Shown here: positions 20,760 to 31,900 of the stretch, piece after piece
Layout: every line of letters starts with the position of its first letter
How positions within the stretch are numbered: the first letter of the stretch is position 1
Origin: JBBDWJ01 sp040902925
GTDB lineage: Bacteria > Acidobacteriota > Terriglobia > Bryobacterales > UBA6623
DNA: 64,000 nucleotides
Direction: 5' to 3'
Assembly: GCA_040902925.1 (NCBI GenBank)
Contig: JBBDWJ010000244.1
Span: forward strand, 1 to 64,000
Program-made: the position numbers and the translations under genes
Notes under the pieces: generated by a model
The model's input: only the letters and a program-made list of their open reading frames with translations
Told to the model about the DNA's origin: nothing
Database searches by the model: none

Positions 20760-21914
20760 TCACTTCCCCTCCAAAGCCTGCAACACCATCGGGTGCAGGA
20801 CCTTGCCACCGCGCGCGACCAGCGTGCCACTGACAATCTCGTCGGTTTCTTCGAGCCGCAAGCCGCCGTCTTTCACGAGATGGGCGATGAAGGTCGACAG
20901 ATTCTTCGAATACAACTGGCTGGCGTGAGCCGGCACCTCGGAAGGGACATTCACCGGCCCCAGGATCAAAATGCCGTTGCGATCGACTGTCTCGCCAGGC
21001 TGAGTCAAAGCACAATTGCCGCCGCGCTCGGCCGCCAGATCCACTATCACCGTTCCCGGCTTCAAACCGGCGACCATCTCCTCGGTAATCAGCACAGGCG
21101 CCTTCTTGCCGGGCACCGCGGCGGTCGTAATGATCACATCCATGGCGCGCAAATGCTCGCCGAGCAACTGCTGCTGGCGCCGGTAGAACTCTTCCGACTG
21201 AGCCTTGGCGTAGCCGCCAGCCGTTTCGGCCTGCTCGGTTTTGACGTCGAGCACCACGAAGCGCGCCCCAAGGCTTTCGACCTGCTCTTTGACCGCCGGC
21301 CGCACATCGTATCCGTCAACCACTCCGCCGAGCCGCTTGGCGGTCGCAATCGCCTGCAGCCCGGCGACACCGGCCCCGAGCACGAACACGCGCGCCGCGG
21401 TGATAGTGCCCGCCGCTGTCATCAGCATCGGGAACATGCGCGGCGCGGCGTTGGCCGCCAGAAGAACTGCTTTGTAGCCCGAAACCGTAGCCATGGAGCT
21501 CAGCGCGTCCATGCTCTGAGCGCGCGTGATGCGCGGCATCAACTCCATGGAAAGCAGGGTCAGCCCACGCTCAGCGAGGGTCTTGGTCATGGCCGGGTCG
21601 TCGAGCGGGTCGAGAAATCCGGCGATGGCCGCCGCAGGCTTCATGGCGTCGAGGTCGCCCGCCGGAAACTCGTGGTGCGGTCCCGGCCCGCGCACGGTCA
21701 GCAGAATATCTGCCTCGGAAAACAGACGCCCGCGGTCGGTTTCCACGCGCGCTCCCTGCGCTTCGTAGTCGGCGTCCGCGTGCAGCGCCGCCCGCCCTGC
21801 GCCGCTTTCGATCAGCAGCTCAAGGCCGGCTTTTTTCAGCGCGGCAACGTCCTTGGGGACGATCGCCACGCGTTTCTCGCCAGGGAAGCTTTCTCTTGGA
21901 ATGGCGGCAAGCAT
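20760..21914 (-). CDS. pntAA: NAD(P) transhydrogenase subunit alpha part 1 (NAD-binding piece)
   Basis: A 384-residue soluble, NAD(H)-binding domain I of transhydrogenase, related to alanine dehydrogenase. It begins IPRESFPGEKRVAIVPKDV, has the RAQSMDALSSMA loop, the Rossmann motif VFVLGAGVAGLQAIATAKRLGG (about residue 170) and a TAAVPGKKAPVLITEEMV block. The RAQ.MD motif and the neighbouring pntAB/pntB genes separate it from true alanine dehydrogenase. It is first in the operon; the 142-base gap to pntAB holds no gene. Confidence 0.94.
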   Translation of the reverse strand: MLAAIPRESFPGEKRVAIVPKDVAALKKAGLELLIESGAGRAALHADADYEAQGARVETDRGRLFSEADILLTVRGPGPHHEFPAGDLDAMKPAAAIAGFLDPLDDPAMTKTLAERGLTLLSMELMPRITRAQSMDALSSMATVSGYKAVLLAANAAPRMFPMLMTAAGTITAARVFVLGAGVAGLQAIATAKRLGGVVDGYDVRPAVKEQVESLGARFVVLDVKTEQAETAGGYAKAQSEEFYRRQQQLLGEHLRAMDVIITTAAVPGKKAPVLITEEMVAGLKPGTVIVDLAAERGGNCALTQPGETVDRNGILILGPVNVPSEVPAHASQLYSKNLSTFIAHLVKDGGLRLEETDEIVSGTLVARGGKVLHPMVLQALEGK

Positions 21915-22062
21915 CGGCTGTCTGGACCATCTCGCACCGCCTCATACCAGTCCGCGGACGGCGTTGCCGTTTACGGCCGCTCGTCGAACGATGGGTAGCG
22001 GGGAGATGAAACTGGGGAGGCTAAAAGAGCCATCTACGGGCCGGGCCCGGGTTGTTCGCGCT

Positions 22063-22068
22063 TATAAT
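22063..22068 (+). promoter_or_regulatory. Candidate -10 box for the M28 peptidase
   Basis: A perfect TATAAT lies 58 bases before the ATG at 22127, in an otherwise GC-rich divergent spacer. No good -35 hexamer is seen 16-18 bases upstream. Confidence 0.45.
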
Positions 22069-22126
22069 CGTGACAACAGTAGCCCCTAAGAATACCGCAG
22101 AACGCGGTTCGGTTGGGATAGGAATC

Positions 22127-23809
22127 ATGAAACGCTTTCTTCCGATCATCCTTTTGCTGGCCGTCCCGGGCCTCTCCCAGGAACAAGTCGACCGCGAGGC
22201 GATCCATCGCATCAAGAAGGAAGCCTTCGAGAAATCGCAGATCGACGACCACCTGTTTCAGATGGTCGAGGTCCACGGGCCGCGGCTCACTAACTCGCCA
22301 GGCTTTCGCGCCGCCGCCGGCTGGCTGGTGACAACGTTGAAGGGCTGGGAGCTCGAAAACGTTCATCAGGAAAAATGGGGCCCCTTTGGACAAGGCTGGT
22401 CCTACAGCCGCTTCTCGGCGCATCTGGTTCAACCCGGATATGAAACGCTGATCGGCGTACCGATGGGCTGGACGCCTTCCACCGAAGGAGTGGTTTCCGG
22501 AGAGCCGGTGACGGCGCCGCTCAAGCGAGAGAACAATCTGGTTCGCGACGAGGCGGCGGTCGACGACTACATCCGGAAATACAAGGGAAAGCTGAAGGGG
22601 GAGATCGTGCTCGTTGCCCCGCTCCAGAAGATTCGCGTGCAAGCCGAGCCGGCTCTGAAGCGCTTTTCCGACGCCGAGCTGACCGAGCGCGGCAAGGCCG
22701 AGCAACCCATCCCGCCGATTGACGTGGAATATCTCGACCCCGAGCTGGAGATTCCCGAAGAGCCCGAAGACCGCCGCAATTTTTTGGCCCAGGCGCCGGC
22801 ATGGTTTCGCGAATGGTCGAGCAATGAGCGCCGCCGTATTCAGGGCAAGCTCAATACATTCCTGGCCGACGAAGGAGTACGTCTGGTGATTCACCCGGCC
22901 GGAAAGGGCGACGGCGGCACCGTATTTCCGCCCCGCTCGGGCGACCGCCGCGTTGAGCACCCCGTGCCGCCGCCTTCGATCGCGATCACGCCCGAACAAT
23001 ACAACCGGATCTTCCGTCTGGCCGGGAAGGGGATCGCGGCGCGGGTCGAGGTCGAGGTGACCACGGCGTTCCATCGCGACACCCTCGATTCCGTGAACGT
23101 GATTGCCGAATTGCCGGGCGGATCGAAGAAAGACGAGCTGGTGATGATCGGCGCGCACCTCGATTCGGTCGACGCCGGTTTAGGCGCCACCGACAACGCC
23201 GCCGGTTGCGCGGTGATGATCGAGGCAATGCGTATTCTCAAAACGCTGGATTTGAAGCTTGACCGCACGGTACGCATGGCGCTGTGGGGCGGAGAAGAGC
23301 AGGGGCTGCTGGGATCCAAGGCCTACATCAAGGAGCGCTTCGGCGATCCGGAAACGATGAAGCTGACGCCGGCGCATGACAAGCTTGCCGCTTATTTCAA
23401 TGTGGATAATGGCACGGGCAAAATTCGCGGCGTCTACCTGCAAGGCAACGACATGGTACGGCCGATCTTTGATGCATGGCTGGCGCCCTTCAAAGACCTT
23501 GACGCCACCACGCTCTCAATCCGCGACACCGGCGGCACCGACCATCTTTCTTTCGACGCGGTCGGCCTGCCGGGCTTCCAGTTCATCCAGGACCCAGTGG
23601 AATACGAAACGCGCACGCACCACTCCAACATGGACGTTTATGATCGCTTGCAACTACCGGATCTGATGCAGGCCGCGGCGATCGTGGCGTCGTTCGTGTA
23701 TCACGCGGCGAACCGGGCCGAGAAGCTGCCCCGTGAGCCGTTACCGGACCCGCAGCCTCTCACAAAGCCGGAACCCAAGCCCGCGCAGGCAGCGGGTGGC
23801 GGCCAATAG
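22127..23809 (+). CDS. Secreted M28-family zinc aminopeptidase/carboxypeptidase
   Basis: A 560-residue exported metallopeptidase. It has an N-terminal signal peptide ([17 protein letters not shown]) and an N-terminal region plus PA-like insert (to about residue 310). The M28 catalytic domain contains metal ligands in [12 protein letters not shown] (His, Asp), ATDNAAG (bridging Asp), [14 protein letters not shown] (catalytic and metal Glu), FNVDNGTG (Asp) and GGTDHLSFD (final His). All five zinc ligands and the general base are present. The C-terminus is Pro-rich. The start ATG at 22127 is preceded by GGGATAGGA. The likely role is peptide degradation in the periplasm or outside the cell. Confidence 0.9.
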   Translation: MKRFLPIILLLAVPGLSQEQVDREAIHRIKKEAFEKSQIDDHLFQMVEVHGPRLTNSPGFRAAAGWLVTTLKGWELENVHQEKWGPFGQGWSYSRFSAHLVQPGYETLIGVPMGWTPSTEGVVSGEPVTAPLKRENNLVRDEAAVDDYIRKYKGKLKGEIVLVAPLQKIRVQAEPALKRFSDAELTERGKAEQPIPPIDVEYLDPELEIPEEPEDRRNFLAQAPAWFREWSSNERRRIQGKLNTFLADEGVRLVIHPAGKGDGGTVFPPRSGDRRVEHPVPPPSIAITPEQYNRIFRLAGKGIAARVEVEVTTAFHRDTLDSVNVIAELPGGSKKDELVMIGAHLDSVDAGLGATDNAAGCAVMIEAMRILKTLDLKLDRTVRMALWGGEEQGLLGSKAYIKERFGDPETMKLTPAHDKLAAYFNVDNGTGKIRGVYLQGNDMVRPIFDAWLAPFKDLDATTLSIRDTGGTDHLSFDAVGLPGFQFIQDPVEYETRTHHSNMDVYDRLQLPDLMQAAAIVASFVYHAANRAEKLPREPLPDPQPLTKPEPKPAQAAGGGQ

Positions 23810-23876
23810 CGGCGGAGCGCGTCGGGAACGAATCTGCAGCGGTCGAGTCTATCGGGAAAAGCCTGGCATCGGTCAG

Positions 23877-24899
23877 TCACGTCCCCACGTAACGCGAGTA
23901 CAGGCTGCGCGCCACGCCCAAGTCTTCCGTGCCTTTGATGATGGCCCGCCCATCGCTGAATACGGTCATCTCGTAGGGTGGGCAAACGAACCGCAAGGCG
24001 TATTCGTTAGCCCGGACTTTTCCGAGCGGCTCGAGTGCCGTTCTGAGCTCCACTAAATCCAGGGTGCGTTGCGAATCGTGAACCTGCACGGCGTTGCGGC
24101 CGCAAAGCATCGCCGAGCGCCGGCGCGCGGTCTCCAGATGCTTGAACTCGCGGCGGACGCATGCCGCGCAATCAGCGTCGCGGCTGCCAACCCCGACAGA
24201 GCGGATCGTGTTATTCCACACGTCGATCGTGAGCAGCCGCCGCTCGACCCTATCGCTCTGGCCCGAAAGGATTTTTATCGCGTCGGCCACCTGGAACGCT
24301 GCAATCGACGCTGTGATCGAATTCAGCACACCCGCGGTATCACAGGTGGGCTGGGCGCCTTCGGGAGGCTCGGGAAACACGCACGCCAGGCAGGCGCTCG
24401 TTGCCGGAAACACCGGCATGGTGACGCCATAGCTGCCCACCGCAGCCCCGTAGACCCAGGGGATACCCAGCTTCACTGCCACATCATTCACGAGATAGCG
24501 CGTCTCGAAGTTGTCGGTCCCGTCGAGTATCACGCCGCCGGGAGCCAGCAGTTCTTCCGCGTTTCCCGCGGTCAGATCGGCCACGCGCGCCTCGACGCGC
24601 ACGCCGGAATTGATCCGTCCCAGTTTCTTTGCAGCCGCCGCCGCCTTCGGCAGCGCCTGGGCGGCGTCTTCTTCGTCAAACAGCCACTGCCGTTGCAGAT
24701 TACTTGTTTCGACGTAATCGCGGTCGATGATTGTGAGTTTGCCCACGCCGGCCCGAGCCAGCGCATCCGCCTGGAAGCTGCCTAGAGCGCCGCAGCCGAC
24801 GATGACGGCGTGAGCGGCCAAAAGCCTTTCCTGGCCCTGCTCACCCAGGCCCTGGAACAGGATTTGCCGCGAGTATCGCTCTCGATCGTGTTCCGTCAT
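23877..24899 (-). CDS. ThiF/MoeB/HesA-family adenylyltransferase
   Basis: A 340-residue E1-like enzyme that adenylates the C-terminus of a ubiquitin-like sulfur carrier such as ThiS or MoaD. It starts with the family opening RYSRQILFQGLGEQGQERL, then VIVGCGALGS (ATP-binding), TIIDRDYVETSNLQRQ, the ILDGTDNFETRYLVND block and two CxxC pairs (CLAC, CAAC) for structural zinc. A C-terminal extension of about 90 residues has no visible rhodanese active site. No thiS or moaD gene is adjacent, so thiamin versus molybdopterin cannot be decided; thiC lies 6 kb away in the same direction. Confidence 0.88.
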   Translation of the reverse strand: MTEHDRERYSRQILFQGLGEQGQERLLAAHAVIVGCGALGSFQADALARAGVGKLTIIDRDYVETSNLQRQWLFDEEDAAQALPKAAAAAKKLGRINSGVRVEARVADLTAGNAEELLAPGGVILDGTDNFETRYLVNDVAVKLGIPWVYGAAVGSYGVTMPVFPATSACLACVFPEPPEGAQPTCDTAGVLNSITASIAAFQVADAIKILSGQSDRVERRLLTIDVWNNTIRSVGVGSRDADCAACVRREFKHLETARRRSAMLCGRNAVQVHDSQRTLDLVELRTALEPLGKVRANEYALRFVCPPYEMTVFSDGRAIIKGTEDLGVARSLYSRYVGT

Positions 24900-25098
24900 G
24901 AAAAGGCCCCATCAAAAAAGCTGTCACAAGCCGTCACGAAAGCAGGAGGTCCTCGCCCTGTCCCAACGCGGGCCGATCCTACACGCCGTCAGGCTAAGCT
25001 CCCTATTGATCCTATCAGTGAGTGTTCGGCACGCCTTGCCCCTCGATTAGTTGAGCGCATCGGCGGCTGACAACCCGTTTTGAGGCAAGGCCACGTCT

Positions 25099-25104
25099 TA
25101 TAAT
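25099..25104 (+). promoter_or_regulatory. Candidate -10 box of the tam operon
   Basis: A perfect TATAAT ends nine bases before an in-frame GTG (25113) and 21 bases before the ATG 25125. If used, the transcript would start near 25111, giving a leaderless or nearly leaderless mRNA. No strong -35 is visible. Confidence 0.45.
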
Positions 25105-25112
25105 TCTTGATA

Positions 25113-28100
25113 GTGTCCCGTGGCATGCTTTGTCTATTGCTGGCGGCGCTCTGTCTGTGGACAGACCCGCTGCCTTGCGCTGACTTCGAGGGCCTGCCGC
25201 TGGGCGAGATCCGCTTCTCTCCCGATAACGATCTTCTTCTGGAACGGCACCGCAGCGAGCTGATTCTGATCGAGCCGGGCAAGCCTCTGGATAACCGTCT
25301 GCTCGGCCAGACCATTCGCAACCTGTACGCGACAGGGCGTTTTGAAACGATCGACGCCGACGCTGAGCTCAAAGACGGAGAGGTGACGCTGACTTTCCTC
25401 GTCAGGCTGAGCCATTTCATCGGCCAAGTCAGCGTCGTTGGCGTCCCCAACCCACCGACGATCAACCAGCTTGCCAACGCCACCAAGCTGGATGCGGGTG
25501 AGTTGATGACCGAACGCCGCGTCGCCGCCGCCGAGCAAGGCGTGTTGCAGATTCTGCTCGACAACGGCTTTCCCGATGCCCTGGTAAAGACCGATACGGC
25601 CGCTGACGACGAAACCCAACAAGCCGACATCACACTCGTCGTCGAGCCCGGCGTTCGCGCGGGCTTTGGACGCATCTTCGTGACGCCCAGCCCCGTTCTG
25701 ACCGAGCCGCAAGTTCGCGAGATCACGGCATGGGGCCGCGGCGATGCGTACACCGAGCGCAGTGTGCTGCGCGGGCTGGAGCGGCTGCGCAAGTACTACC
25801 AGAAGCAGGATCGCTGGCAGGTCAAGGTAAGCGCGATTCGCGGCGGCTTCAATGCCGACAGCGGCGAAATTGATGTGGTGCTCAACGTTGAGCCGGGTCC
25901 CCGCGTACTGGTGACCGTCGAGGGCGAGAGTTTTTCGCAGGGCCAGCTTCGGCGCTACATCCCGATCTTCGACGAAGGCGTCATCGACAACGATCTGCTC
26001 GAGGAAGGCGCGGAAAACCTGCGCAACTATCTCCAGACCAAGGGTTACTTCAACGCTGCCGTGGAGTTCGACCCCGCCTCCGCTAGCGGCGACGAGATCC
26101 GCGTCGTCTACGATGTGAACCGCGGAAAGCGCTATGCGCTGGTACAGATCGAGATCGCCGGCAACCAGTGGTTCGACCTCGAAACCATTCGCGAGCGCAT
26201 GTTGATTCGCACCAAAAGCTTCCAGATGCGCCGCGGCCGCTTTAGCCAAAGCCTTCTCGAGAGCGATATCTCCGCCATTGAAGATCTTTACCGCTCCAAC
26301 GGCTTCCGCGACATCGCCATTACGTCGCGTGTGGAAGAAGACTATCAGGGAGCACAAGGCGACCTGGCGGTTTCTATCACCATCCGCGAGGGAGAGCCGA
26401 CGCTGGTCGACGATCTCATCATCGAGGGAATGCAGAAGATCAAACCGGACCGCTTCCTGCCGATGCTCGCGTCGGCGCCAGGGCAGCCTTTCAGCGAATC
26501 CAGTATCGCCACCGACCGCTCGCTGATTTTGGCGGAATATTTCAACGACGGCTACCAGGATGCGAGCTTCGAGTGGGAAAGGCGGCCGGCAGGCGAGGAC
26601 GGCCGCGTCATCGTCGAGTATCACATCCGCGAAGGCGAGTCGCTCTACACGCGCGGCGCCATCGTCGCCGGACTGGTTCATACCCAGCCGCATCTGGTTC
26701 AGCAACAGATTCGCCTAACCCCTGGAGAGCCGCTTTCGCAGAGCGATATGTTCGAAACCCAACGCCGGCTTTACGATCTGGGCATTTTTTCGCGGGTTGA
26801 TGTAGCGCTTCAGAATCCAGAAGGCGAGGAGCCGGCCAAGAACGTGCTGCTGCAATTGGAGGAAGCCCGCCGTTGGGTGGTGGGCTTCGGCGGCGGCGCG
26901 GAATTCGCGCGCCTCGGCGGCAACACCGGTGATCTCTCCGACGCGGTTGGCGATGCCACGTTTAGTCCGCGCGTCACAATCGAGACGACCCGGCTCAACT
27001 TTCGCGGCATCGGCCACACCCTCAACGTGCGAACACGGCTTTCCAATTTGCAGCAACGCGCGCTATTCACTTATGAGGCGCCGCGCTGGACCGGCTCGGA
27101 AAAGTGGAAGATGACGCTCAGCGCCCTCTACGACTCGTCGCGCAACGTGCGAACCTTTCGTGGGACCCGCCTGGAGGGCGCGCTCCAGCTCCAGCATCGC
27201 TTGAGCCGGCCTTCGACCGCTCTCTATCGCTACACTTTCCGCCGCACGACGATCGATGAAGCGACGCTGCAGATTTCACCGTCGCTGATCCCGCTCGCAT
27301 CGCGTCCCGTTCGCGTGGCATTGTTCTCGGGCACCTATATTCAGGACCGCCGCGACGATCCAACCGATGCAAGCCGCGGCATCTACAACACCGCGGACTT
27401 GGGTTTCGCGAACGGCTACTGGGGCTCGCAGCCCGACTTCGTCCGCATGCTCGGGCAAAATGCCACCTATCACCGGCTCAGCCCTCGCGTCGTCGTGGCG
27501 CGCTCGCTGCAAATTGGGCTGATGTTTGCCGCTGGAAGCCGCCCCGACAGCGACCTACCCGCTAGCGGACTGACAATTCGGTCCATCTCGAACCCCGATG
27601 TGCGAATTCCCATCACGGAGCGCTTCTATTCCGGCGGCGCCAACTCGCACCGCGGCTTTCCGGTCAATCAAGCCGGGCCGCGTGACCCGCTTACCGGATT
27701 TCCCATCGGCGGCGGTGCGACCGTCGTGAACAGCGTGGAGCTGCGCTTCCCGTTGATCGGCGAGAACATTCGCGGGGTTCTTTTTCACGACGCCGGCAAC
27801 GTCTTTTCGCGGCCCGGCGAGATCAACTTCAGCACTTCGCAGCGTTCCACGACGAGTTTGCTACCCGAGAACCTGCCGCCGCGCGCTCGCAGCCGCGCCC
27901 AGGGCACTGACCCGATCACGGTCTACGACTTCGACTACATGGTTCATGCGGTGGGTCTCGGAGTGCGCTATCGCACCCCCATCGGACCCATCCGGCTCGA
28001 CCTCGCTTACAGTTTGAATCCGCCTCGCTTCGCGGGATTCACCGGGACGCGGGATGAATTGCTCGTCAACCGTGGAACCGTTAGCGAGCAGCGCATCTCC

Positions 28101-28139
28101 CACTTCCAGTTTCATTTCTCGCTGGGCCAGACGTTTTGA
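25113..28139 (+). CDS. BamA/TamA-family outer-membrane assembly protein (POTRA repeats and Omp85 barrel)
   Basis: A protein of about 1,008 residues with a signal peptide (LCLLLAALCLW). A long periplasmic part (about residues 30-600) is made of repeated POTRA domains, each with an LYATGRFETIDAD-, LEEGAENLRNYLQTKGYFNA- or LYDLGIFSRVDV-like pattern. The C-terminal 400 residues form a beta-barrel with the lid-loop motif ERFYSGGANSHRGFP and a terminal strand ending FHFSLGQTF. It is longer than BamA (about 800), with extra POTRAs. Location directly upstream of a SurA-like gene and tamB suggests a TamA-type role in moving proteins or lipids to the outer membrane. The start is GTG 25113 or ATG 25125; the first gives a basic n-region. 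Confidence 0.9.
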   Translation: MSRGMLCLLLAALCLWTDPLPCADFEGLPLGEIRFSPDNDLLLERHRSELILIEPGKPLDNRLLGQTIRNLYATGRFETIDADAELKDGEVTLTFLVRLSHFIGQVSVVGVPNPPTINQLANATKLDAGELMTERRVAAAEQGVLQILLDNGFPDALVKTDTAADDETQQADITLVVEPGVRAGFGRIFVTPSPVLTEPQVREITAWGRGDAYTERSVLRGLERLRKYYQKQDRWQVKVSAIRGGFNADSGEIDVVLNVEPGPRVLVTVEGESFSQGQLRRYIPIFDEGVIDNDLLEEGAENLRNYLQTKGYFNAAVEFDPASASGDEIRVVYDVNRGKRYALVQIEIAGNQWFDLETIRERMLIRTKSFQMRRGRFSQSLLESDISAIEDLYRSNGFRDIAITSRVEEDYQGAQGDLAVSITIREGEPTLVDDLIIEGMQKIKPDRFLPMLASAPGQPFSESSIATDRSLILAEYFNDGYQDASFEWERRPAGEDGRVIVEYHIREGESLYTRGAIVAGLVHTQPHLVQQQIRLTPGEPLSQSDMFETQRRLYDLGIFSRVDVALQNPEGEEPAKNVLLQLEEARRWVVGFGGGAEFARLGGNTGDLSDAVGDATFSPRVTIETTRLNFRGIGHTLNVRTRLSNLQQRALFTYEAPRWTGSEKWKMTLSALYDSSRNVRTFRGTRLEGALQLQHRLSRPSTALYRYTFRRTTIDEATLQISPSLIPLASRPVRVALFSGTYIQDRRDDPTDASRGIYNTADLGFANGYWGSQPDFVRMLGQNATYHRLSPRVVVARSLQIGLMFAAGSRPDSDLPASGLTIRSISNPDVRIPITERFYSGGANSHRGFPVNQAGPRDPLTGFPIGGGATVVNSVELRFPLIGENIRGVLFHDAGNVFSRPGEINFSTSQRSTTSLLPENLPPRARSRAQGTDPITVYDFDYMVHAVGLGVRYRTPIGPIRLDLAYSLNPPRFAGFTGTRDELLVNRGTVSEQRISHFQFHFSLGQTF

Positions 28140-28168
28140 GGGATTTTGTCAACCGCTGCTTGGAACCA

Positions 28169-28921
28169 ATGAGGGATTCATTGCAAGGACTGCCCAACGC
28201 GGCTATGCTGCTTGAACGGCTGGGGCTTTGTTGCCTGCTTTTCCTTGCGTGGCAGGCGATATCGCGAGCCGAGGTCATCGACCGAATCGTCGCCGTCGTC
28301 GGTCAGCATGCCATCACGGCGAGCGAAGTAGAGCTGCAACTGCGGCTGGAAGCCCTTTTCAACCGCGAGCCGCTCGAAATCACCGACGAGAAGCGGCGGC
28401 GGGCGCTGCAAAGGTTGATCGCCGTACGCGTGATTCAGAGCGAGGCCATCATGGCCGGGTTCTTGAGCACTAGCGAGCAGGACGTCCAGCTCCGCCTGCA
28501 GCAAGCCAGACGGCAAGGCTACGCCAACGGCCTTGGCTTCGAACAAGCGCTGCAAGAATACGATCTGAGAGAGCAAGACGTGGCCGATTTCTGGCGCCAG
28601 GTCATCGGCTACGAACGGTTCAAGGATTTTCGGTTCAAAACCGGCCTGGAAATCTCTGCCGAGGCCGTTGCAGCGTACTACGAGAAGAACGTCGTCGCGG
28701 AATTCAACAAAGAGGGTCAGGGCGCCGCGCCGCCGCTCGCCGAAATTTACGACCAGGTCGAGCAGGCCGTAATCGAGGAACGCGCCAACGAAATGCTAGA
28801 CGAGTGGCTCAAAGAGACTCGGCCTCAAACACGTATAGTGATCTTGGAGGAGCAGGAACCGCCGAAAAACGAAAATACGGCGCCCGACGCTGCGGCGGCT
28901 GAATCGCAAGCCCCGCGCTAG
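28169..28921 (+). CDS. SurA N-terminal-like periplasmic chaperone lacking a PPIase domain
   Basis: A 250-residue exported protein. A hydrophobic signal (LGLCCLLFLAWQAISRA) is followed by AEVIDRIVAVVGQHAITASEVE, the typical opening of the SurA_N chaperone domain, and helical segments to about residue 225. A parvulin PPIase domain is missing, and the tail is Glu/Pro/Ala-rich. It sits between the TamA-like gene and tamB on one transcript, pointing to a chaperone for substrates of that machine. The start is uncertain: ATG 28169 or ATG 28205 (nearest the signal peptide); the open frame overlaps the upstream stop. Confidence 0.8.
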   Translation: MRDSLQGLPNAAMLLERLGLCCLLFLAWQAISRAEVIDRIVAVVGQHAITASEVELQLRLEALFNREPLEITDEKRRRALQRLIAVRVIQSEAIMAGFLSTSEQDVQLRLQQARRQGYANGLGFEQALQEYDLREQDVADFWRQVIGYERFKDFRFKTGLEISAEAVAAYYEKNVVAEFNKEGQGAAPPLAEIYDQVEQAVIEERANEMLDEWLKETRPQTRIVILEEQEPPKNENTAPDAAAAESQAPR

Positions 28922-28955
28922 TGTCAGCAGAAGAAGCGCGAATGTCGCTGCGGAC

Positions 28956-31900
28956 ATGACGGAGCCGATGGCAGTCATGAAGAAGCTTCTTTCCAAACTC
29001 GGCCGGATTCGCTGGAGCCGCTGGCTCGGAATTCCCCTGCTGATCGCAATCCTACTGGTGATCGCGTTCCAGGCGACCGTACGCACCGATTGGTTTCAGC
29101 ACAAGGTGCGCGACCGCGTGATCCTGGAGCTCGAACGAGCCACCGGCGGCCGCGTCGAGCTCGGCGCCTTCCTGTTCGACCCCGGAACCATGACGGTCAC
29201 CATCAACCGGCTGGTGATTCACGGCGCCGAACAGCCTCCCGAGCCTCCACTACTTAGCATTCCCACGCTGCGTATCGAGTTGACCCTCGTATCCCTTCTG
29301 TCGATGCAGGTTTCGGTTCGCGCCCTGCAGGTGCAATCGCCCGAAATTCATCTGACCGTTGCAGACGATGGGACGACGAACTTGCCTGGCGGGCAGCGCG
29401 GTGCGGCCTCGGGAGACAGCGTGGATACTCTGCTCGATCTCGCCGTTGACCGTCTCGAGGTGCAGCAAGGCAGCCTGTATTGGAACAATGTTCCCCACCG
29501 CCTTTCGGTGCGTGGCGCCGGGCTGCAGCTCGGTACACGCTACGAGCGTGCCGAAGACCGCTACGCACTCTCCTTCCGGGTCGCTGAGCTCGGTTTCGAA
29601 TATGCCGAGAGCGAAACCGTGCTTTCTGAATCTGAGGGGGAGCTTTTCGTCTACCGCGATCGCGTCGAAGTGCCTCATCTCGTCGTCGGCACGAGCGGCG
29701 CGCGGATCGAAGCTCACGCCCAAATGCGCGGCTGGCAGCAGCCAGAAATAGACGCTGAGTACAAGGGCCGGTTCTCGATAGAGCCTTGGAAGGTGCGTTT
29801 CGGTTTGCAGTTCCTGGGCGAGGGATTGGCGGAGCTCGCCGGAAAGCTGGCCTGGCGCGGCGCCGACGAAAGCCTCGCCTATTCCGGGAGCGTCGCTTTA
29901 GAGAGCGCCATCAACAGCACCGGAAGCGAAGCTCCCAAGGTTCTGGCAAGCGCCGAATACTCCGGCGACGCCGCCCGCGCCCGGCTGCGCAATCTCGATG
30001 TAGCCGCTTTCGGCGGCCATTTTCACGGCGAGGCCGAGGCGGAAGTCGCGCCAACCGCGCCCCCCGGTTGGCGGCTCTCGGGCGATTTTGATGGTTACTC
30101 TATCCGCTCGGTTGCCGAAGCCGCCAGAGCCACGGGTATCGCCAACCTGCCGGCCAACTTGCCGTGGCGCAGTCTGCTCAGCGGGTGGCTTCGCGCCGAG
30201 GGCGCCGGGCTCGACGATGCTCAGCTTTCGGCTTCGCTGATCCTCGCTCCGCCGCAGGGCTTGCCCCCCGATCAGCGGCTGCTCGAAGGGGTCGTTGATG
30301 TGGTCTATCGCAGCAGCGACCAGCTCCTTCAGTTTTCGCGTATCGATCTTTCCACCGGCGCGTCGCGCGTCGCCGCGCACGGCAGTATCACCGCCGACGG
30401 CCGCTCGATTCTCGATCTCGAGGCCACACTGGACCAGCTCACGGACCTGGCCACAGCAGCACGCATGGCGGGAATCGACATCAGCGAGCTGCCGCTGCAA
30501 CTGCAAGGCCAGGCTTCCCTCGAAGGTCATTTCGCCGGCCAACTCTTTCTCGACCGCCCCCCGCAAGGGCGCTTCACAGGTAAGCTCGAGGCGAACGGCT
30601 TGCGGACGGCGGGCTACGACTGGCGCCGTTTCAGCGGGGATCTCGAGCTGGAGCCCGGCAGGCTTCGCCTCGAACAAGGCATCCTCGAGGACCCCGATGG
30701 CACGGCCCAACTTGCCCTGACGGTTCCGCTGGAAGACTACAGGCTCTCGCCCGCGGGGCCGTTGGCCGGCAACGTCAAGTTCAGCGGCTTTTCTGTTGAG
30801 CGCTTTCTGGCAACGTTCGGCCGTAGCGAGAAAATCACGGGAATCGCGGGCGGGCAGGTTCGCCTGTCTGGCGCCGTTGAGAACCCGGAATTCACCGCCG
30901 AAGCCACCGTGCGCGAAGGCGCCGTCTGGGACGAACTTTTCCAGATCGCCACCGTGAAAGCCCAATACGCCGCTGGAAAGCTCGACGTATCGAGTTTCGA
31001 GATCCTCAAGGCCCCCCGTCCCGGCAGTGAGGGAGCGCAGCCGCGAGTGCGCGGCCAGGGGCAGTTCACCCCCGCCGACCGGCGTTTTCGATTGGACCTC
31101 AGCGGCGGCGATTGGAACCTCGCGCAGTTCGATCGATTCGAAGGCGCCGCCCGCCCGCCCAGCGGCGACGTCCAACTCGATTTGCACGCCTCTGGCCGCC
31201 TATCCGAAGGCCAGGAACTGTTCGACGAGCTCGACGTCACAGGAAACTGGAACCTCCAGAATGTCGCGCTCGGTGAGCAATCGCTCGGCTCCCTCGCCGG
31301 CAACATCGCCACGCAGGGCAAGCAGGTCTATCTCGACTGGAAGGCCGCTTTGCTGGGAGGCCAACTGAGCGGCAAAGCCGAGTTACAGCCCGCCGGCGAC
31401 CAGTCGTTCCACGGGCAGATGGAGTTCCAGAAATTCCAGGCCCTCGGCGTAGCGCAACTGGCGCGCCTGCCGGTCGAACAGATGCAGGGTGAGGTTGACG
31501 GCAGCTTCACCTTCTCGGGAGACCTTGCGGAGCCCAACAATCTCAAGGCAGAGGGAACGATCACGCGCCTGGAGGTCGGCCTTACAGAAATCGCGGGCGC
31601 CAATAAGGGCTATTCGCTGTGGAATCCATTTCCTATGCGCTTTTCGCTCGCGGAACGCCGTCTGCGTCTCGATGGCATGCGCCTGCTCGGCCAGGGCACC
31701 GACATCGGCATCGACGGAACGATTCCCTTCGCGCTCATGGACCCCGCGGAAAACAAGCTTGATGTCTCGGTGGAGGGCGATTTCAACCTCTCGGTGCTGG
31801 AGAGCTTTCGTTCCGGACTCGAGGCAAGCGGCGTATCGAGCGTGGAGGTCAACATCCGCGGCACGATGGAGCAGCCGCAACTGCGCGGTCGGCTGCGGCT

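Noticed and set aside
25134..26705. 523-residue open frame on the minus strand
   Set aside because: Antisense to the POTRA region of the Omp85 gene; no signal, no ribosome binding site, no motif.
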